Below are positions 12,343 to 21,809 of a stretch of 64,000 nucleotides of DNA, one piece after another. The DNA is from Rhodobacteraceae bacterium MED-G08 (GTDB taxonomy: Bacteria; Pseudomonadota; Alphaproteobacteria; Rhodobacterales; Rhodobacteraceae). The notes below the pieces were generated by a model. That model ran no database searches. It saw nothing but the letters and a program-made list of their open reading frames with translations, and was not told the origin of the DNA. The translations under genes were made by a program, and so were the position numbers. Positions within the stretch are counted from its first letter, which is position 1, and each line of letters starts with the position of its first letter. Location of the stretch: assembly GCA_002457055.1 (NCBI GenBank), contig NTKT01000010.1, positions 1-64,000 on the forward strand. The letters run 5' to 3'.

Positions 12343-13689
12343 CTAGTGCCAGCTAGCTTCCCACTCTTTCCACAAGGACTTCGCCCGATCAGTATATGCT
12401 TTGTATCTAGTTTTTCTTGCTTTTCTGCCAGATTTCAAACTGTCAATCGGATCAAACAGGCCAAAATTCACATTCATTGGTTGAAAAGAGTTATGGTCTG
12501 CCCCACCTGAGATGTGGTTTAAAAGTGCGCCAGTGGCTGTATTTGATGGGACTTCATCTTTCTGTAGGCCCAGAATCTCAGCTGCTGCAAAGCGACCTGC
12601 AATCAATCCCATTGCGGCACTTTCCACATAGCCTTCAACTCCTGTTATTTGTCCGGCAAATCTAATGTTTGGTGATGATTTTAAGCGCATTTCTCTATCT
12701 AATAATTGGGGTGAGTTTAGAAATGTATTTCGGTGAATCCCGCCCAATCGCGCAAAATTTGCATTTTCTAACCCGGGTATCATAGAAAAAACGCTTTTTT
12801 GAGCTCCGTATTTCATCTTTGTTTGAAAACCAACGATATTATACAGTGTGCCTATAGCATTGTCTTTCCTCAATTGAACGACAGCATATGGTTTTTCTTT
12901 GCTATTTGGGTTTGTTAAGCCAACTGGTTTCATTGGTCCAAACCTCAAGGTTTCCCGTCCACGCTCTGCCATAACTTCAATTGGTAAGCAGCCATTAAAG
13001 TATTCAATGTGTTCTTCGTCGCGAAATTCAGTTTTTTCGGCCTCCAATAAGGCATCTATAAAATTTTCATACTGAATTTTTGTCATTGGGCAGTTTAAAT
13101 ATGCTTTTTTTTCTTGCTCTGTTTCGCCCTTATCGTATCGCGATTGCATCCATGCTTTGGACATATCAATGGAGTCTTTGTATACGATTGGGGCGATCGC
13201 ATCATAAAATGATAAGGCATCATTGCCTGTTAGTTTTCTTATACGATCTGCTAGTCTTTTCGAGGTTAATGGACCTGTCGCAACGATTACCTTATCAAAA
13301 TGTTCTAATTCGACATTTTCATCGTTAATTACCCTTATATTAGGGTGTTGGTTTATTTTATTTGTGATGCATTTTGCAAAATTATCTCTATCAACTGCCA
13401 AAGCACCTCCGGCTGGAAGTCTATTATCAAGTGCAGATTTAATAATTAAGCCATTCCCTTCGTACATTTCCCATTGCAGAAGGCCAACGGCATTGTATTC
13501 GTTATCGTCTGACCTAAAGGAGTTCGAACAAACCATTTCACCCAAATAATCTGTATTATGTGCAAATGTTTTTACTTTCGGCCTCATTTCATACAAATTG
13601 ACCCTAACTCCCATATTAGCAGCTTGCCATGCAGCCTCACACCCTGCCATTCCGCCACCAATAATTGTAAGGATTTTTGAGGTCTTCAT
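12343..13689 (-). CDS. trmFO: Methylenetetrahydrofolate-tRNA uracil-54 methyltransferase TrmFO
   Basis: TrmFO makes 5-methyluridine at tRNA position 54 using methylene-THF as carbon source and FADH2 as reductant. The N-terminal FAD-binding motif is [17 protein letters not shown] at residues 9-25. Later motifs [19 protein letters not shown], the [12 protein letters not shown] segment and [16 protein letters not shown] are typical of the family (formerly Gid). Length is 448 residues, as expected. It has no overlap with the neighbouring genes. It links folate one-carbon units to tRNA modification. Confidence 0.95.
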   Translation of the reverse strand: MKTSKILTIIGGGMAGCEAAWQAANMGVRVNLYEMRPKVKTFAHNTDYLGEMVCSNSFRSDDNEYNAVGLLQWEMYEGNGLIIKSALDNRLPAGGALAVDRDNFAKCITNKINQHPNIRVINDENVELEHFDKVIVATGPLTSKRLADRIRKLTGNDALSFYDAIAPIVYKDSIDMSKAWMQSRYDKGETEQEKKAYLNCPMTKIQYENFIDALLEAEKTEFRDEEHIEYFNGCLPIEVMAERGRETLRFGPMKPVGLTNPNSKEKPYAVVQLRKDNAIGTLYNIVGFQTKMKYGAQKSVFSMIPGLENANFARLGGIHRNTFLNSPQLLDREMRLKSSPNIRFAGQITGVEGYVESAAMGLIAGRFAAAEILGLQKDEVPSNTATGALLNHISGGADHNSFQPMNVNFGLFDPIDSLKSGRKARKTRYKAYTDRAKSLWKEWEASWH

Positions 13690-13720
13690 ATTTTACCTGC
13701 AATGTAATTGATTAATGAGA

Positions 13721-14506
13721 TCATTGGTCCCATTCTGGTATTTTCTTATTTAAGAAAAGGTTAATTCCCTTCTTTGTTTGCTCGAACATCATATTTTCGG
13801 CCATCACAGCACCAGTATAACAGTAGGCATCATTTATGCCCATTTCACCTTGTTTGTAGAATGCCTCTTTCCCTATTTTAACTGCATCACCCAGTTTACT
13901 AGCTATTTGCAACGCTAATTCATCTGCTGTCTCTTCCAGTTTACCAATTTTAGAAACCTTGTTGATTAAACCAATTTCCTTTGCTTCTTTCGCTTCAATA
14001 AATTGCCCCGTCACAAGCATCTCGAAAGCTTTTTTGCGTCCAACGGCTCGTGTTAGAGCTACCATTGGTGTGGAACAAAACAGTCCAATATTAACGCCGT
14101 TTACGCCAAAGCGCGCACTTTCATCTGCAACTGCTAAATCACAACTTGCTACAAGTTGACAACCAGCAGCTGTTGCAATGCCATGCACTTGTGCAATTAC
14201 AGGTTGTGGTAAAGATTGAATAGTAGTCATCATTTTTGAGCATCTTACAAACAGATCCTGAAAATAACCGACTCCGCCATCAGGATTTTGCCTTTGCTTA
14301 GTCATTTCCTTAAGATCATGACCAGCGCAGAAACCATTCCCAGCTCCTGAAATAATAACACAACGTATGTTATTACTTTTATTTATGCTATCAAGTTCCT
14401 TTTGTAGAGCATTCAGTAAATTATCTGAAAGTACATTTAATCTACTGGGCTGGTTAAGTAATAACCTACAGATTGCACCGCGATCAATTCTCTCTACCAG
14501 ACTCAT
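13721..14506 (-). CDS. Crotonase-fold protein (ECHDC3-like) lacking both catalytic glutamates
   Basis: The 261-residue protein has the enoyl-CoA hydratase fold: oxyanion-hole GAGNGFCAGHDLKEM and IATAAGCQLVASCDLAVAD. The positions that hold the two catalytic glutamates in true hydratases are GCQLVA (Gln for Glu) and NGVNIG (Asn replacing Glu of the PE motif). This pattern is seen in the ECHDC3-type branch, whose function is unsettled. It is divergent from a hotdog thioesterase. Do not assign it to beta-oxidation without evidence. Confidence 0.8.
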   Translation of the reverse strand: MSLVERIDRGAICRLLLNQPSRLNVLSDNLLNALQKELDSINKSNNIRCVIISGAGNGFCAGHDLKEMTKQRQNPDGGVGYFQDLFVRCSKMMTTIQSLPQPVIAQVHGIATAAGCQLVASCDLAVADESARFGVNGVNIGLFCSTPMVALTRAVGRKKAFEMLVTGQFIEAKEAKEIGLINKVSKIGKLEETADELALQIASKLGDAVKIGKEAFYKQGEMGINDAYCYTGAVMAENMMFEQTKKGINLFLNKKIPEWDQ

Positions 14507-14564
14507 CTTGTTCTCTTTCTAGATTTAATTCATATGTAATTAGAGTTTTTGTACCGAGGTATCA

Positions 14565-14990
14565 ATGAAATTACAATTTTCAATTTCAGAATTATCAAGT
14601 TACCTAGACGAAGTTTTTCCACAGGTAGTTAATAGGTATAGAATTGTTGATCTGCAGCAGGGATATGCAAGAGTTACTCAAAATATCACACAAGAAAATT
14701 TGCGACCAGGAGGAACAGTTTCCGGTCCAACGATTTTTAGTCTTGTTGATATCGGAATGTATATTTTGCTTCTGGCACATATTGGCAAGGAGCCTCTGGC
14801 CGTGACCACAAATTGTTCTATAGATTTTCTAAAAAAACCTACAATGGATGAGGAGCTATTTGCCGACTGTAATCTTTTAAAATTAGGTAAAACTTTAGTT
14901 GTTGGAGAGGTGCTAGTTAAATCATCTGAAAAGGAAGCCCTTTTAGCAAGGTCTTCAATCACATATTACAGGCCAAAAGCTCAAACCTAA
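14565..14990 (+). CDS. PaaI-type hotdog thioesterase
   Basis: The 141-residue hotdog protein resembles PaaI/DUF4442 acyl-CoA thioesterases. The helix following NLRPGGTVSGPTIFSLVDIGMY is the usual active-site helix, and TTNCSIDFLKKP is the conserved central strand. The acyl substrate is unknown. It is transcribed away from the ECHDC3-like gene; the shared 58-base intergenic region suggests joint control and a role in acyl-CoA housekeeping. It is convergent with the bactofilin gene. Confidence 0.8.
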   Translation: MKLQFSISELSSYLDEVFPQVVNRYRIVDLQQGYARVTQNITQENLRPGGTVSGPTIFSLVDIGMYILLLAHIGKEPLAVTTNCSIDFLKKPTMDEELFADCNLLKLGKTLVVGEVLVKSSEKEALLARSSITYYRPKAQT

Positions 14991-14993
14991 ATT

Positions 14994-15548
14994 TTATGAA
15001 ATGATTTTTGGTGAGGAGGGATTTGAGCCAGACCCATTTGCCGAAATTTGCTTCATCTTAGAAGGGTCGGGTGAGGCTGCCTCATTTTTATTATTTTTTG
15101 CATTTTGGTTAATGGGATCATCCTGTCTTTGCACTGAACCTTCGAAGTGCGCTCCAGACTCAATTGCGATCGTTTTATGGATTATGTCTCCCTCTACGCG
15201 TGCGGTAGATGTGAGCCTTACTTTTAAACCTCTTACACGGCCAGCAATTCGACCATTTATAACGACATCGTCTGCAACTACTTCCCCTTTGATCGTGGCG
15301 CTTTCACCAATGGTTAATAGATGAGCTCTAATATCTCCTTCTACCAGGCCTTCCACTTGAATATCACCAAGGGTTTTAATGTTGCCAATCACTTTTAAGT
15401 CTTCCGACAGTACAGATGCCGCAGGCTTAGATCGAGAAAAAGGAGCTGAAAAAGTTAGCTCTTTTTCTTCACTTGATGCGTCTGATACTAATGGTGTTGC
15501 AGCATCGCTACTTTTTTTCTGGTCTGTAATTTTGGTTTTAGAAAACAT
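14994..15548 (-). CDS. Bactofilin
   Basis: Bactofilins polymerise through a right-handed beta-helix and act as cytoskeletal scaffolds for cell-wall enzymes. The 184-residue protein has a disordered charged N-terminus (about 1-45), a bactofilin core (about 46-145) of short repeats such as VIGNIKTLGDIQVEG and VVADDVVINGRIAGRVRG, and a disordered tail. The start lies 11 bases inside the end of the upstream M23 peptidase gene, so the two are coupled. Such a pair fits a scaffold that positions a peptidoglycan hydrolase. Confidence 0.9.
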   Translation of the reverse strand: MFSKTKITDQKKSSDAATPLVSDASSEEKELTFSAPFSRSKPAASVLSEDLKVIGNIKTLGDIQVEGLVEGDIRAHLLTIGESATIKGEVVADDVVINGRIAGRVRGLKVRLTSTARVEGDIIHKTIAIESGAHFEGSVQRQDDPINQNAKNNKNEAASPDPSKMKQISANGSGSNPSSPKIIS

Positions 15549-16839
15549 TTTGTCTAGCCCTGATGTATTTCATTGGATTTATCGGTTTACCATTTCTTCG
15601 AATTTCATAGTGCAAATGCGTTCCGGTTGATCTGCCAGTATTACCCATTTTGCCAATCCGATCGCCTTGAGAAATTCTTTGACCCACGTTTACACTAATT
15701 TTTGACAAGTGAGCATACCGCGTTTCATAACCGAAGTCATGTTTTATTTTTATTAATTTTCCATAACCTTTTTCCCACCCGGCGAAATTAATAACACCGT
15801 CCGCTGTGGCCAGGATTGCACTCCCTTGTTTTGCAGCCATATCAGTACCATAGTGCATTGTACCCCAACGCGGTCCAAAACCGGATGTGTATTTGAAAGT
15901 TTCATTTAAGGGATGCGCAAATGGTATTTTTTGCACTGCTATTCGCCAAGCGCCGAGCTCTAAGATTTGGTCTACCAACTCGGCCGCTAATTTTTCATCA
16001 TCAGTCAAGCTGTCTATTGGGAGTTTTGAAATTGGTAGATTTGGCCCCCCATATCCAGAATAAGTATTTCTTATAACATTTAGTATACTGTTTAAATCAA
16101 GGCCGACAGATTTAAACATTTTTTCCAATGGTTTGACTGATATTACTAATGCTTCTTCAATTTGTCTGAATATTTGTTCGTTGTTTTGTTGAGACAAGTC
16201 TGCTTTATATGACAGTTGATCAACTTTTCTTAATGCTTTTACTAATTTTGCTTTAATGTCATCGCGCTCTTTGACAGTCTCCTCCAATAGTGACAGTAGA
16301 ATGGAAATTCGTGGTAGTGTGTTGATAGTATTCTCTTGTTGCAGACCAGTCACGTTATTGCGGCGGTTCTTTTGTTCTTCTAACCCCGCAAGGTTATTAC
16401 TTTTTGTTTGTTTTATAAGGTCTTGTAGTATCAGAATGCCTGATTGCAATTCTTCTTCTCGTATTTGTGCTCTTGTTATCTCAACCTGGAAGTCTTCAAT
16501 GGCTTCCAATGCTTCTCTCAGTTTCGCTTCCGCATCTTTAACTCTTTGGAAATATGAATATTTTTCATCTGATATTTGTTCAATTCGATCTTCGTAATTC
16601 ACGTTTGATCTGGCGAAATAGTCTTCTTTAACCCCTAAATTCAGCGCTTTGAAAGTAAATATTAGCGAAGAGAAAAGTGACCAACCTACAAAAATAAATA
16701 CTGCAAAGATAATTATAGCTTGAGTTGATGAACTGAGAGTAAAAAATTTAGTGTCTGATCCCGTTTTTAGTAATAGTTGCCTACTGGGAAAATAATTGCT
16801 CCAGAAATTTTCGATAAATATAGGAATTTTACGTAACAT
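15538..16839 (-). CDS. Membrane-anchored coiled-coil M23 metallopeptidase
   Basis: The 433-residue protein has a short cytoplasmic N-terminus, one transmembrane helix at about residues 38-65, a long coiled coil (about 75-250), and a C-terminal LytM/M23 endopeptidase domain. The zinc ligands are visible: H329 and D333 (HYGTD) and H408/H410 (THLHYE). The active site is complete, so it is probably a real peptidoglycan endopeptidase rather than an EnvC-type regulator. It is the first gene of an overlapping pair with the bactofilin. Confidence 0.9.
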   Translation of the reverse strand: MLRKIPIFIENFWSNYFPSRQLLLKTGSDTKFFTLSSSTQAIIIFAVFIFVGWSLFSSLIFTFKALNLGVKEDYFARSNVNYEDRIEQISDEKYSYFQRVKDAEAKLREALEAIEDFQVEITRAQIREEELQSGILILQDLIKQTKSNNLAGLEEQKNRRNNVTGLQQENTINTLPRISILLSLLEETVKERDDIKAKLVKALRKVDQLSYKADLSQQNNEQIFRQIEEALVISVKPLEKMFKSVGLDLNSILNVIRNTYSGYGGPNLPISKLPIDSLTDDEKLAAELVDQILELGAWRIAVQKIPFAHPLNETFKYTSGFGPRWGTMHYGTDMAAKQGSAILATADGVINFAGWEKGYGKLIKIKHDFGYETRYAHLSKISVNVGQRISQGDRIGKMGNTGRSTGTHLHYEIRRNGKPINPMKYIRARQNVF

Positions 16840-16922
16840 AGACTTTGGTGATATATTTTACTTAATAAGCTTTATGTAAACTAAAATGATTAGAAACAAA
16901 AGTTACGAGTAAACACAAAATT

Positions 16923-17384
16923 TTACAAGTTCTTCACTGCATTGAGCACATCTGTAACATGATTATCAATTCTTACTTTTCGCCATTCTTTTACCACAGT
17001 GCCGTTCCCATCTATTAAAAAGGTGGAGCGTTCAATTCCCATGTAAGTCTTACCGTACATAGATTTTTCTTTCCAAACGTCGAAAGCCTCGCAAATTTCA
17101 GCTCTATCATCGGAAAGTAGAGGTATTTTAAGATCATTTTTTAAAATAAACTTCTCATGGCTTTTTATATTATCTTTTGAAATTCCAATTATGACGGTAT
17201 TGAGTTTTTCGAAATCTTCTTTTGCTTGAGAAAAGGCAATTGCCTGTTTAGTACATGTTGCTGTTGCGTCCCTTGGATAAAAAAATAATACCACATTTTT
17301 TGGTCGTAATTTGTTTAAGTTTAACATTTCGCCACCATCTCGAGGAAGTGATACGTCTGGTGAGCTGTAAGGAACATTCATCAT
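16923..17384 (-). CDS. bcp: Thiol peroxidase of the Bcp/PrxQ family
   Basis: The 153-residue peroxiredoxin reduces hydroperoxides. The peroxidatic cysteine lies in YPRDATATCTKQ (about C44). The second cysteine of the common CxxxxC Bcp motif is absent, so resolution must use another cysteine, possibly the one in AEICEAFDVW, or an external thiol. Typical Bcp C-terminal sequence follows (MYGKTYMGIERSTFLID). It is divergent from the large AsmA-like gene. Confidence 0.9.
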   Translation of the reverse strand: MMNVPYSSPDVSLPRDGGEMLNLNKLRPKNVVLFFYPRDATATCTKQAIAFSQAKEDFEKLNTVIIGISKDNIKSHEKFILKNDLKIPLLSDDRAEICEAFDVWKEKSMYGKTYMGIERSTFLIDGNGTVVKEWRKVRIDNHVTDVLNAVKNL

Positions 17385-17462
17385 ATTTTTACTTTCTAAA
17401 CTAGTCGCAAATAGATACAGAAGTTAGTGTGGGTAATCTAGAGTTAAAGGAAAGAATAGATA

Positions 17463-20400
17463 TTGCAAACGCTACTTAAAATATTTTTTAGAACGTTTTT
17501 TGATAATTCTATAATTCGGACTTTTCTCACAGTTTTTTCTATTACTATTAGTTCTGCTGCAGTGGCAGTTTTAATGATGCTTTTTACTTTATCAGTTAGA
17601 GCTGTGGATGCACCGAAATTCCTGAAAAATTATATAATTGAAGAGATTGAAAATTTACATTTTAATAGTCAGCTTGAATTTGGACGCGTTCAGATTGCGT
17701 TAAGTGAAAATTTTAATCCAAAAATTATCGTCTCTGATGTTACGATTTATGATAATGTAGATAGTCTTCCATTTCTAGAGATATCTAAAGTTGAATTGGG
17801 GGCATCTCTGCGACAGATAACTACTGGAAACTTTAATTTAAGCACCATTTTGCTTGATGGCCTAACAATTGGGATACGCAGAGATGCCGCCGGGTATTTT
17901 TCAATAAAATTTGGACAAAATATCCTTATCACCAGTGAAAGTGATGATATTTTTTCCCCAGAATCGATGGGTTTAAGGAAATTTTTTGAAAGAGAAGCTT
18001 TTTTGGATTTAGAGAATTTTACAGTCACTTCCATGACTGTGCAGTATGATGATCAAAAAGAGTCGAAACTTTGGGTTATCGACGGTGCTAGGATAGAATT
18101 AAATAGACAGCTTGACGATGTAGTTGTGCGTGGAGACGCTGCATTTTTACTGGGTGGAGCTGACATTTCAATGCTTCAAGTTAACTATGAAACAAATCTG
18201 AAGTCAGGAGATGGAAGCGTTGGAATATTATTTGAGGGTTTCCCATCTAAAGAAATTGCCGCACAAGCCCCAGCTCTGTCTTGGTTGAATGTTGTTGAAG
18301 CACCAATTTCAGGTGCCTTTAGAACAAAGGTCGGTTCTGAGATGGAAGTCGATGAAATTAATGCTTCACTAAAGATTGGTTCAGGGGTTATACGCGCCGA
18401 TGATAAAAGTAAACCTTTGGGTTTCGATAATGCAAATGTCTATTTTTCATACAACAGAAAAATTAATCTTCTTAATTTTGAGGAAATAACCATAAACAGT
18501 ACTGACCTACAGACAATCTTAGCAGGATCAGTCCAGCTAAAGATTGATGAGAATGAAAGGACTTATTACACCGGCACTCTTAAGGCAACTGAACTAAAAG
18601 CCAACCCGCTTGAAGTATATAGGCGCCCACTCGAATTAGAAGATGTAGTGATTGACTTTATGCTGGAGCCTAAGCCTTTCAATTTAGAAATCTTGAAATT
18701 ATCCGCACGGGATCCATTGAGAGAGTTGGTTATCCTCGCAAAGGGACAAATTATTTCAGGAAAAGGGGGTTGGGAGGTTTCGTCAGATCTAGAAAGTAGT
18801 CAAGCAACAAAAGACGATATCATAGCTTACTGGCCTCCTGAATATAAAAAGAATGGGCGCATTTGGCTGGAGAAAAATGTTTTTGGTGCAAACTTAAATA
18901 ATCTCTACGCTTCGGTAACTTTTGGAAGCAACATTAAACCAAGAGTTGTAATGGGTTATTCTTTTTCTAATGCAACAATAAATCTAATGAATGGCTTTCC
19001 TCAATTGGAGAATGCAGCTGGAAATTACTCATTCTATGACAAAAGATTTTCTGTGAGTTTAACAAATGGCTATGTTGGTGATCAAGCTAACCGGTTAGAT
19101 CTTTCTGGATCAAATTTGGTTGTAAATAATACAGATATTAAACCATATCCTGCCCAAATTAATTTAAAATCAGTCGGTCCTCTATCCGCTCTGATTACAT
19201 TGTCTAATTTGGAAAAAAATAATGGTTTTGAGGTGCCAAATAGTATTCAAGGAGGTTCTAAACTAAAGGGAATTCTAAATCTACCACTTAAAAGTGAGAT
19301 AAAGCCTCAAGAAATTATATATAAATTGTTTGGAGCTCTTGAGGATATCAAGATTAGTGAGAAAACATTTCCTTATGATCTTGAAGCAGCAAGGCTTTCA
19401 TTAGAAATAAACGAGGGTCGCTTACAATTAAATGGACCAATACTCGTTGGGGATATTCCAGTTGATTTGAAATATATTTCTGGATTTGGAAAAGAAGGTC
19501 TCAATATCGCTCCCCGTATTGATGGAAAAATATTAATATCAGAGCCTATATTACACAACTTTGTAATGGGTACTGGAAAGGAGTGGTTTTCTGGCAGTTC
19601 CGAAGCATTTTTCACTTTAGACTTTCCGAGAAATAAAGACGCAACATTCCGATTAACGTCAAACCTAAAAGGCCTTGAAATAAGAATTCCGGAACTTGGA
19701 TGGATGAAAAATGAGACTTCCTTGGCTAATTTGGAAGTGCTTGGACATATCGGGGATCGAATACAATATGACAAACTAACTATGTCAGGAGAGGGTTTAG
19801 GGGTAGATTTGAGGATCAACAATAATGAGAAATTTGTTGTAGAGCGGTTGGTCAGAGAAGATATCTTGGATATTTCTGGTGTTATATCCCAAAATGGATT
19901 GGAAATCACAGGTGGTGAAGTTAACATTGCAAACTATCTTAAAACTATTGATTCAAATGGGAAAAGTAAATTTAGCACTCCGATTTTTGTAAATTTGGAT
20001 AGGCTTGATATCACAGACTCTTTTTATATTGATAATTTTTCAACAAGCTTTGTATCAGACCAGATTAACGGAAATTTTAATGGTTTATTTATGGGCATTG
20101 ATCCTGTCACTGGTACGTTTGATTCCAAACTTGAAAATAGCTCTACTGAAATATTATCCAATAATGCCGGGGCTTTCTTACAAGCAGCTGGAATTATAAA
20201 GAGGGGTGCTGAAGGTTCTCTTAAGTTAAAAATTGATCGTAATAACGACAAAATTGAAGGAAGGTTATTAACAGAAGATCTGAAGATTTATGATTTGCCA
20301 GCTCTAGCTAAATTACTACAAGCACTTTCGATTATTGGATTGCTTGAGCAAATGCTAGGACAAGGGCTTTTTCTGACTGAAAGTGATATAAATTTTAGAC

Positions 20401-20711
20401 TTGATGATGATCAATACATCATTGATCGTGCGAGCTTCTTCGGTCCGTCACTCGGTATTTCACTCGATGGGTATTTGGATAGAGATGATCGATTATTGGA
20501 TTTTCAGGGTGTTTTTTCTCCTGTTTATGCGATTAATGCGATTGGTTCCGTTTTAACTCGAAAAGGAGAGGGCCTAATCGGTTTCAATTTTGACCTTTGG
20601 GGTGATCCAGATTCACCAAAGGTTCTCGTAAATCCATTTTCTGTACTGACACCTGGAATGTTTCGAGAAATTTTCAGAAGGCCGCCACCAAAGGTTGAGG
20701 TAGATAAATGA
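17463..20711 (+). CDS. Large AsmA-like/DUF3971 envelope protein (YhdP-type)
   Basis: The 1082-residue protein has one N-terminal membrane anchor (about residues 15-45) and a very long, beta-rich periplasmic region with the DUF3971 and AsmA C-terminal patterns, including AYWPPEYKKNGRIWLEKN and the LDFQGVFSPVYAINAI region near the end. Relatives such as YhdP are thought to bridge the envelope and move phospholipids; that role is inferred here. The start is TTG, supported by AAGGAAAG 8 bases upstream. Its last 4 bases overlap queA. Confidence 0.8.
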   Translation: MQTLLKIFFRTFFDNSIIRTFLTVFSITISSAAVAVLMMLFTLSVRAVDAPKFLKNYIIEEIENLHFNSQLEFGRVQIALSENFNPKIIVSDVTIYDNVDSLPFLEISKVELGASLRQITTGNFNLSTILLDGLTIGIRRDAAGYFSIKFGQNILITSESDDIFSPESMGLRKFFEREAFLDLENFTVTSMTVQYDDQKESKLWVIDGARIELNRQLDDVVVRGDAAFLLGGADISMLQVNYETNLKSGDGSVGILFEGFPSKEIAAQAPALSWLNVVEAPISGAFRTKVGSEMEVDEINASLKIGSGVIRADDKSKPLGFDNANVYFSYNRKINLLNFEEITINSTDLQTILAGSVQLKIDENERTYYTGTLKATELKANPLEVYRRPLELEDVVIDFMLEPKPFNLEILKLSARDPLRELVILAKGQIISGKGGWEVSSDLESSQATKDDIIAYWPPEYKKNGRIWLEKNVFGANLNNLYASVTFGSNIKPRVVMGYSFSNATINLMNGFPQLENAAGNYSFYDKRFSVSLTNGYVGDQANRLDLSGSNLVVNNTDIKPYPAQINLKSVGPLSALITLSNLEKNNGFEVPNSIQGGSKLKGILNLPLKSEIKPQEIIYKLFGALEDIKISEKTFPYDLEAARLSLEINEGRLQLNGPILVGDIPVDLKYISGFGKEGLNIAPRIDGKILISEPILHNFVMGTGKEWFSGSSEAFFTLDFPRNKDATFRLTSNLKGLEIRIPELGWMKNETSLANLEVLGHIGDRIQYDKLTMSGEGLGVDLRINNNEKFVVERLVREDILDISGVISQNGLEITGGEVNIANYLKTIDSNGKSKFSTPIFVNLDRLDITDSFYIDNFSTSFVSDQINGNFNGLFMGIDPVTGTFDSKLENSSTEILSNNAGAFLQAAGIIKRGAEGSLKLKIDRNNDKIEGRLLTEDLKIYDLPALAKLLQALSIIGLLEQMLGQGLFLTESDINFRLDDDQYIIDRASFFGPSLGISLDGYLDRDDRLLDFQGVFSPVYAINAIGSVLTRKGEGLIGFNFDLWGDPDSPKVLVNPFSVLTPGMFREIFRRPPPKVEVDK

Positions 20712-21766
20712 AGCTTGAAGATTTTGACTTTGAACTTCCAACAGATTTAATTGCACTTAGGCCCAAAACCCCTAGGGTGTCCGCACGACTACTTGTAGCA
20801 ACAGATAATACTATTGATGATTTAATAGTTAGTGACTTGGTAAACTTGCTGCGACCGGGAGATAGGTTAGTTCTGAATAATACCAAGGTCATACCAGCGC
20901 GTCTGTCTGGAACACGTACCAGAACCATAAGTCCAAAAAAAATTGTAACAGCCAAAATAGCAATAAATTTGATCGAACGTGTCGCAAAAGATACATGGGT
21001 CGCTCTTGTAAAACCTTTACGAAAACTAGATCTTGGCGAAATCATAGATCTTGGGTTAGGTTTGAATGCAAAAATTACTCATAAATCTAACGGTACTGCT
21101 ACTCTTTGTTTTAACAAATGTGGCCAAGAATTAGATGAAAGTCTATATGCTATTGGCTCAATGCCATTACCTCCTTACATCGAAAAAAAAAGATCGGCGG
21201 ACTCAAGGGACGTAGTAGACTATCAAACGATATGGGCAAAAGAACCTGGGTCGGTAGCAGCACCAACCGCTTCACTGCATTTTGATAAAGAATTATTAAC
21301 TAAGCTCAAAAGGTTAGGCGTTACCACCACTTTTGTCACGTTGCATGTTGGTGCAGGGACTTTTTTGCCTGTAAAGGCTAATTATATTAGCGAACACCAA
21401 ATGCATCCAGAGATTGGCTATATTTCGGAAACTGCAGCTACAGAAATAAACGAAACCAAATCAAGCGGGAATCGCGTGATACCAGTAGGAACGACGGCTC
21501 TAAGATTGATTGAGTCAGCAGCTCAAGATGATGGCTTAGTTAATGCGTGGAGCGGTCAAACAGATATATTCATTTATCCAGGATTTAACTTCAAAGTAGC
21601 TGACGGTCTTATGACGAATTTTCATCTGCCAAAATCTACTTTACTAATGCTAGTGTCGGCGTTAATGGGAGCTGACCGTATAAAGAAAATCTATGCACAT
21701 GCTCTACAGAAAAAATATAGATTTTTTTCATACGGTGATGCGTCGCTTTTGTTGAAGAAACTTTAG
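20708..21766 (+). CDS. queA: S-adenosylmethionine:tRNA ribosyltransferase-isomerase
   Basis: QueA transfers and rearranges the ribosyl group of SAM onto 7-aminomethyl-7-deazaguanine in tRNA, giving epoxyqueuosine. The family start MKLEDFDFELPTDLIALRP, the core YQTIWAKEPGSVAAPTASLHF, the segment VTLHVGAGTFLPVK and the C-terminal TNFHLPKSTLLMLVSA are all present. Length (352) is normal. It overlaps the AsmA-like gene by 4 bases. It belongs functionally with gluQ, which modifies queuosine in tRNA-Asp. Confidence 0.95.
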   Translation: MKLEDFDFELPTDLIALRPKTPRVSARLLVATDNTIDDLIVSDLVNLLRPGDRLVLNNTKVIPARLSGTRTRTISPKKIVTAKIAINLIERVAKDTWVALVKPLRKLDLGEIIDLGLGLNAKITHKSNGTATLCFNKCGQELDESLYAIGSMPLPPYIEKKRSADSRDVVDYQTIWAKEPGSVAAPTASLHFDKELLTKLKRLGVTTTFVTLHVGAGTFLPVKANYISEHQMHPEIGYISETAATEINETKSSGNRVIPVGTTALRLIESAAQDDGLVNAWSGQTDIFIYPGFNFKVADGLMTNFHLPKSTLLMLVSALMGADRIKKIYAHALQKKYRFFSYGDASLLLKKL

Positions 21767-21809
21767 TAAAACACGCTTTAAAATTGCTTGAATTTTAGAG
21801 GTCTGATTC

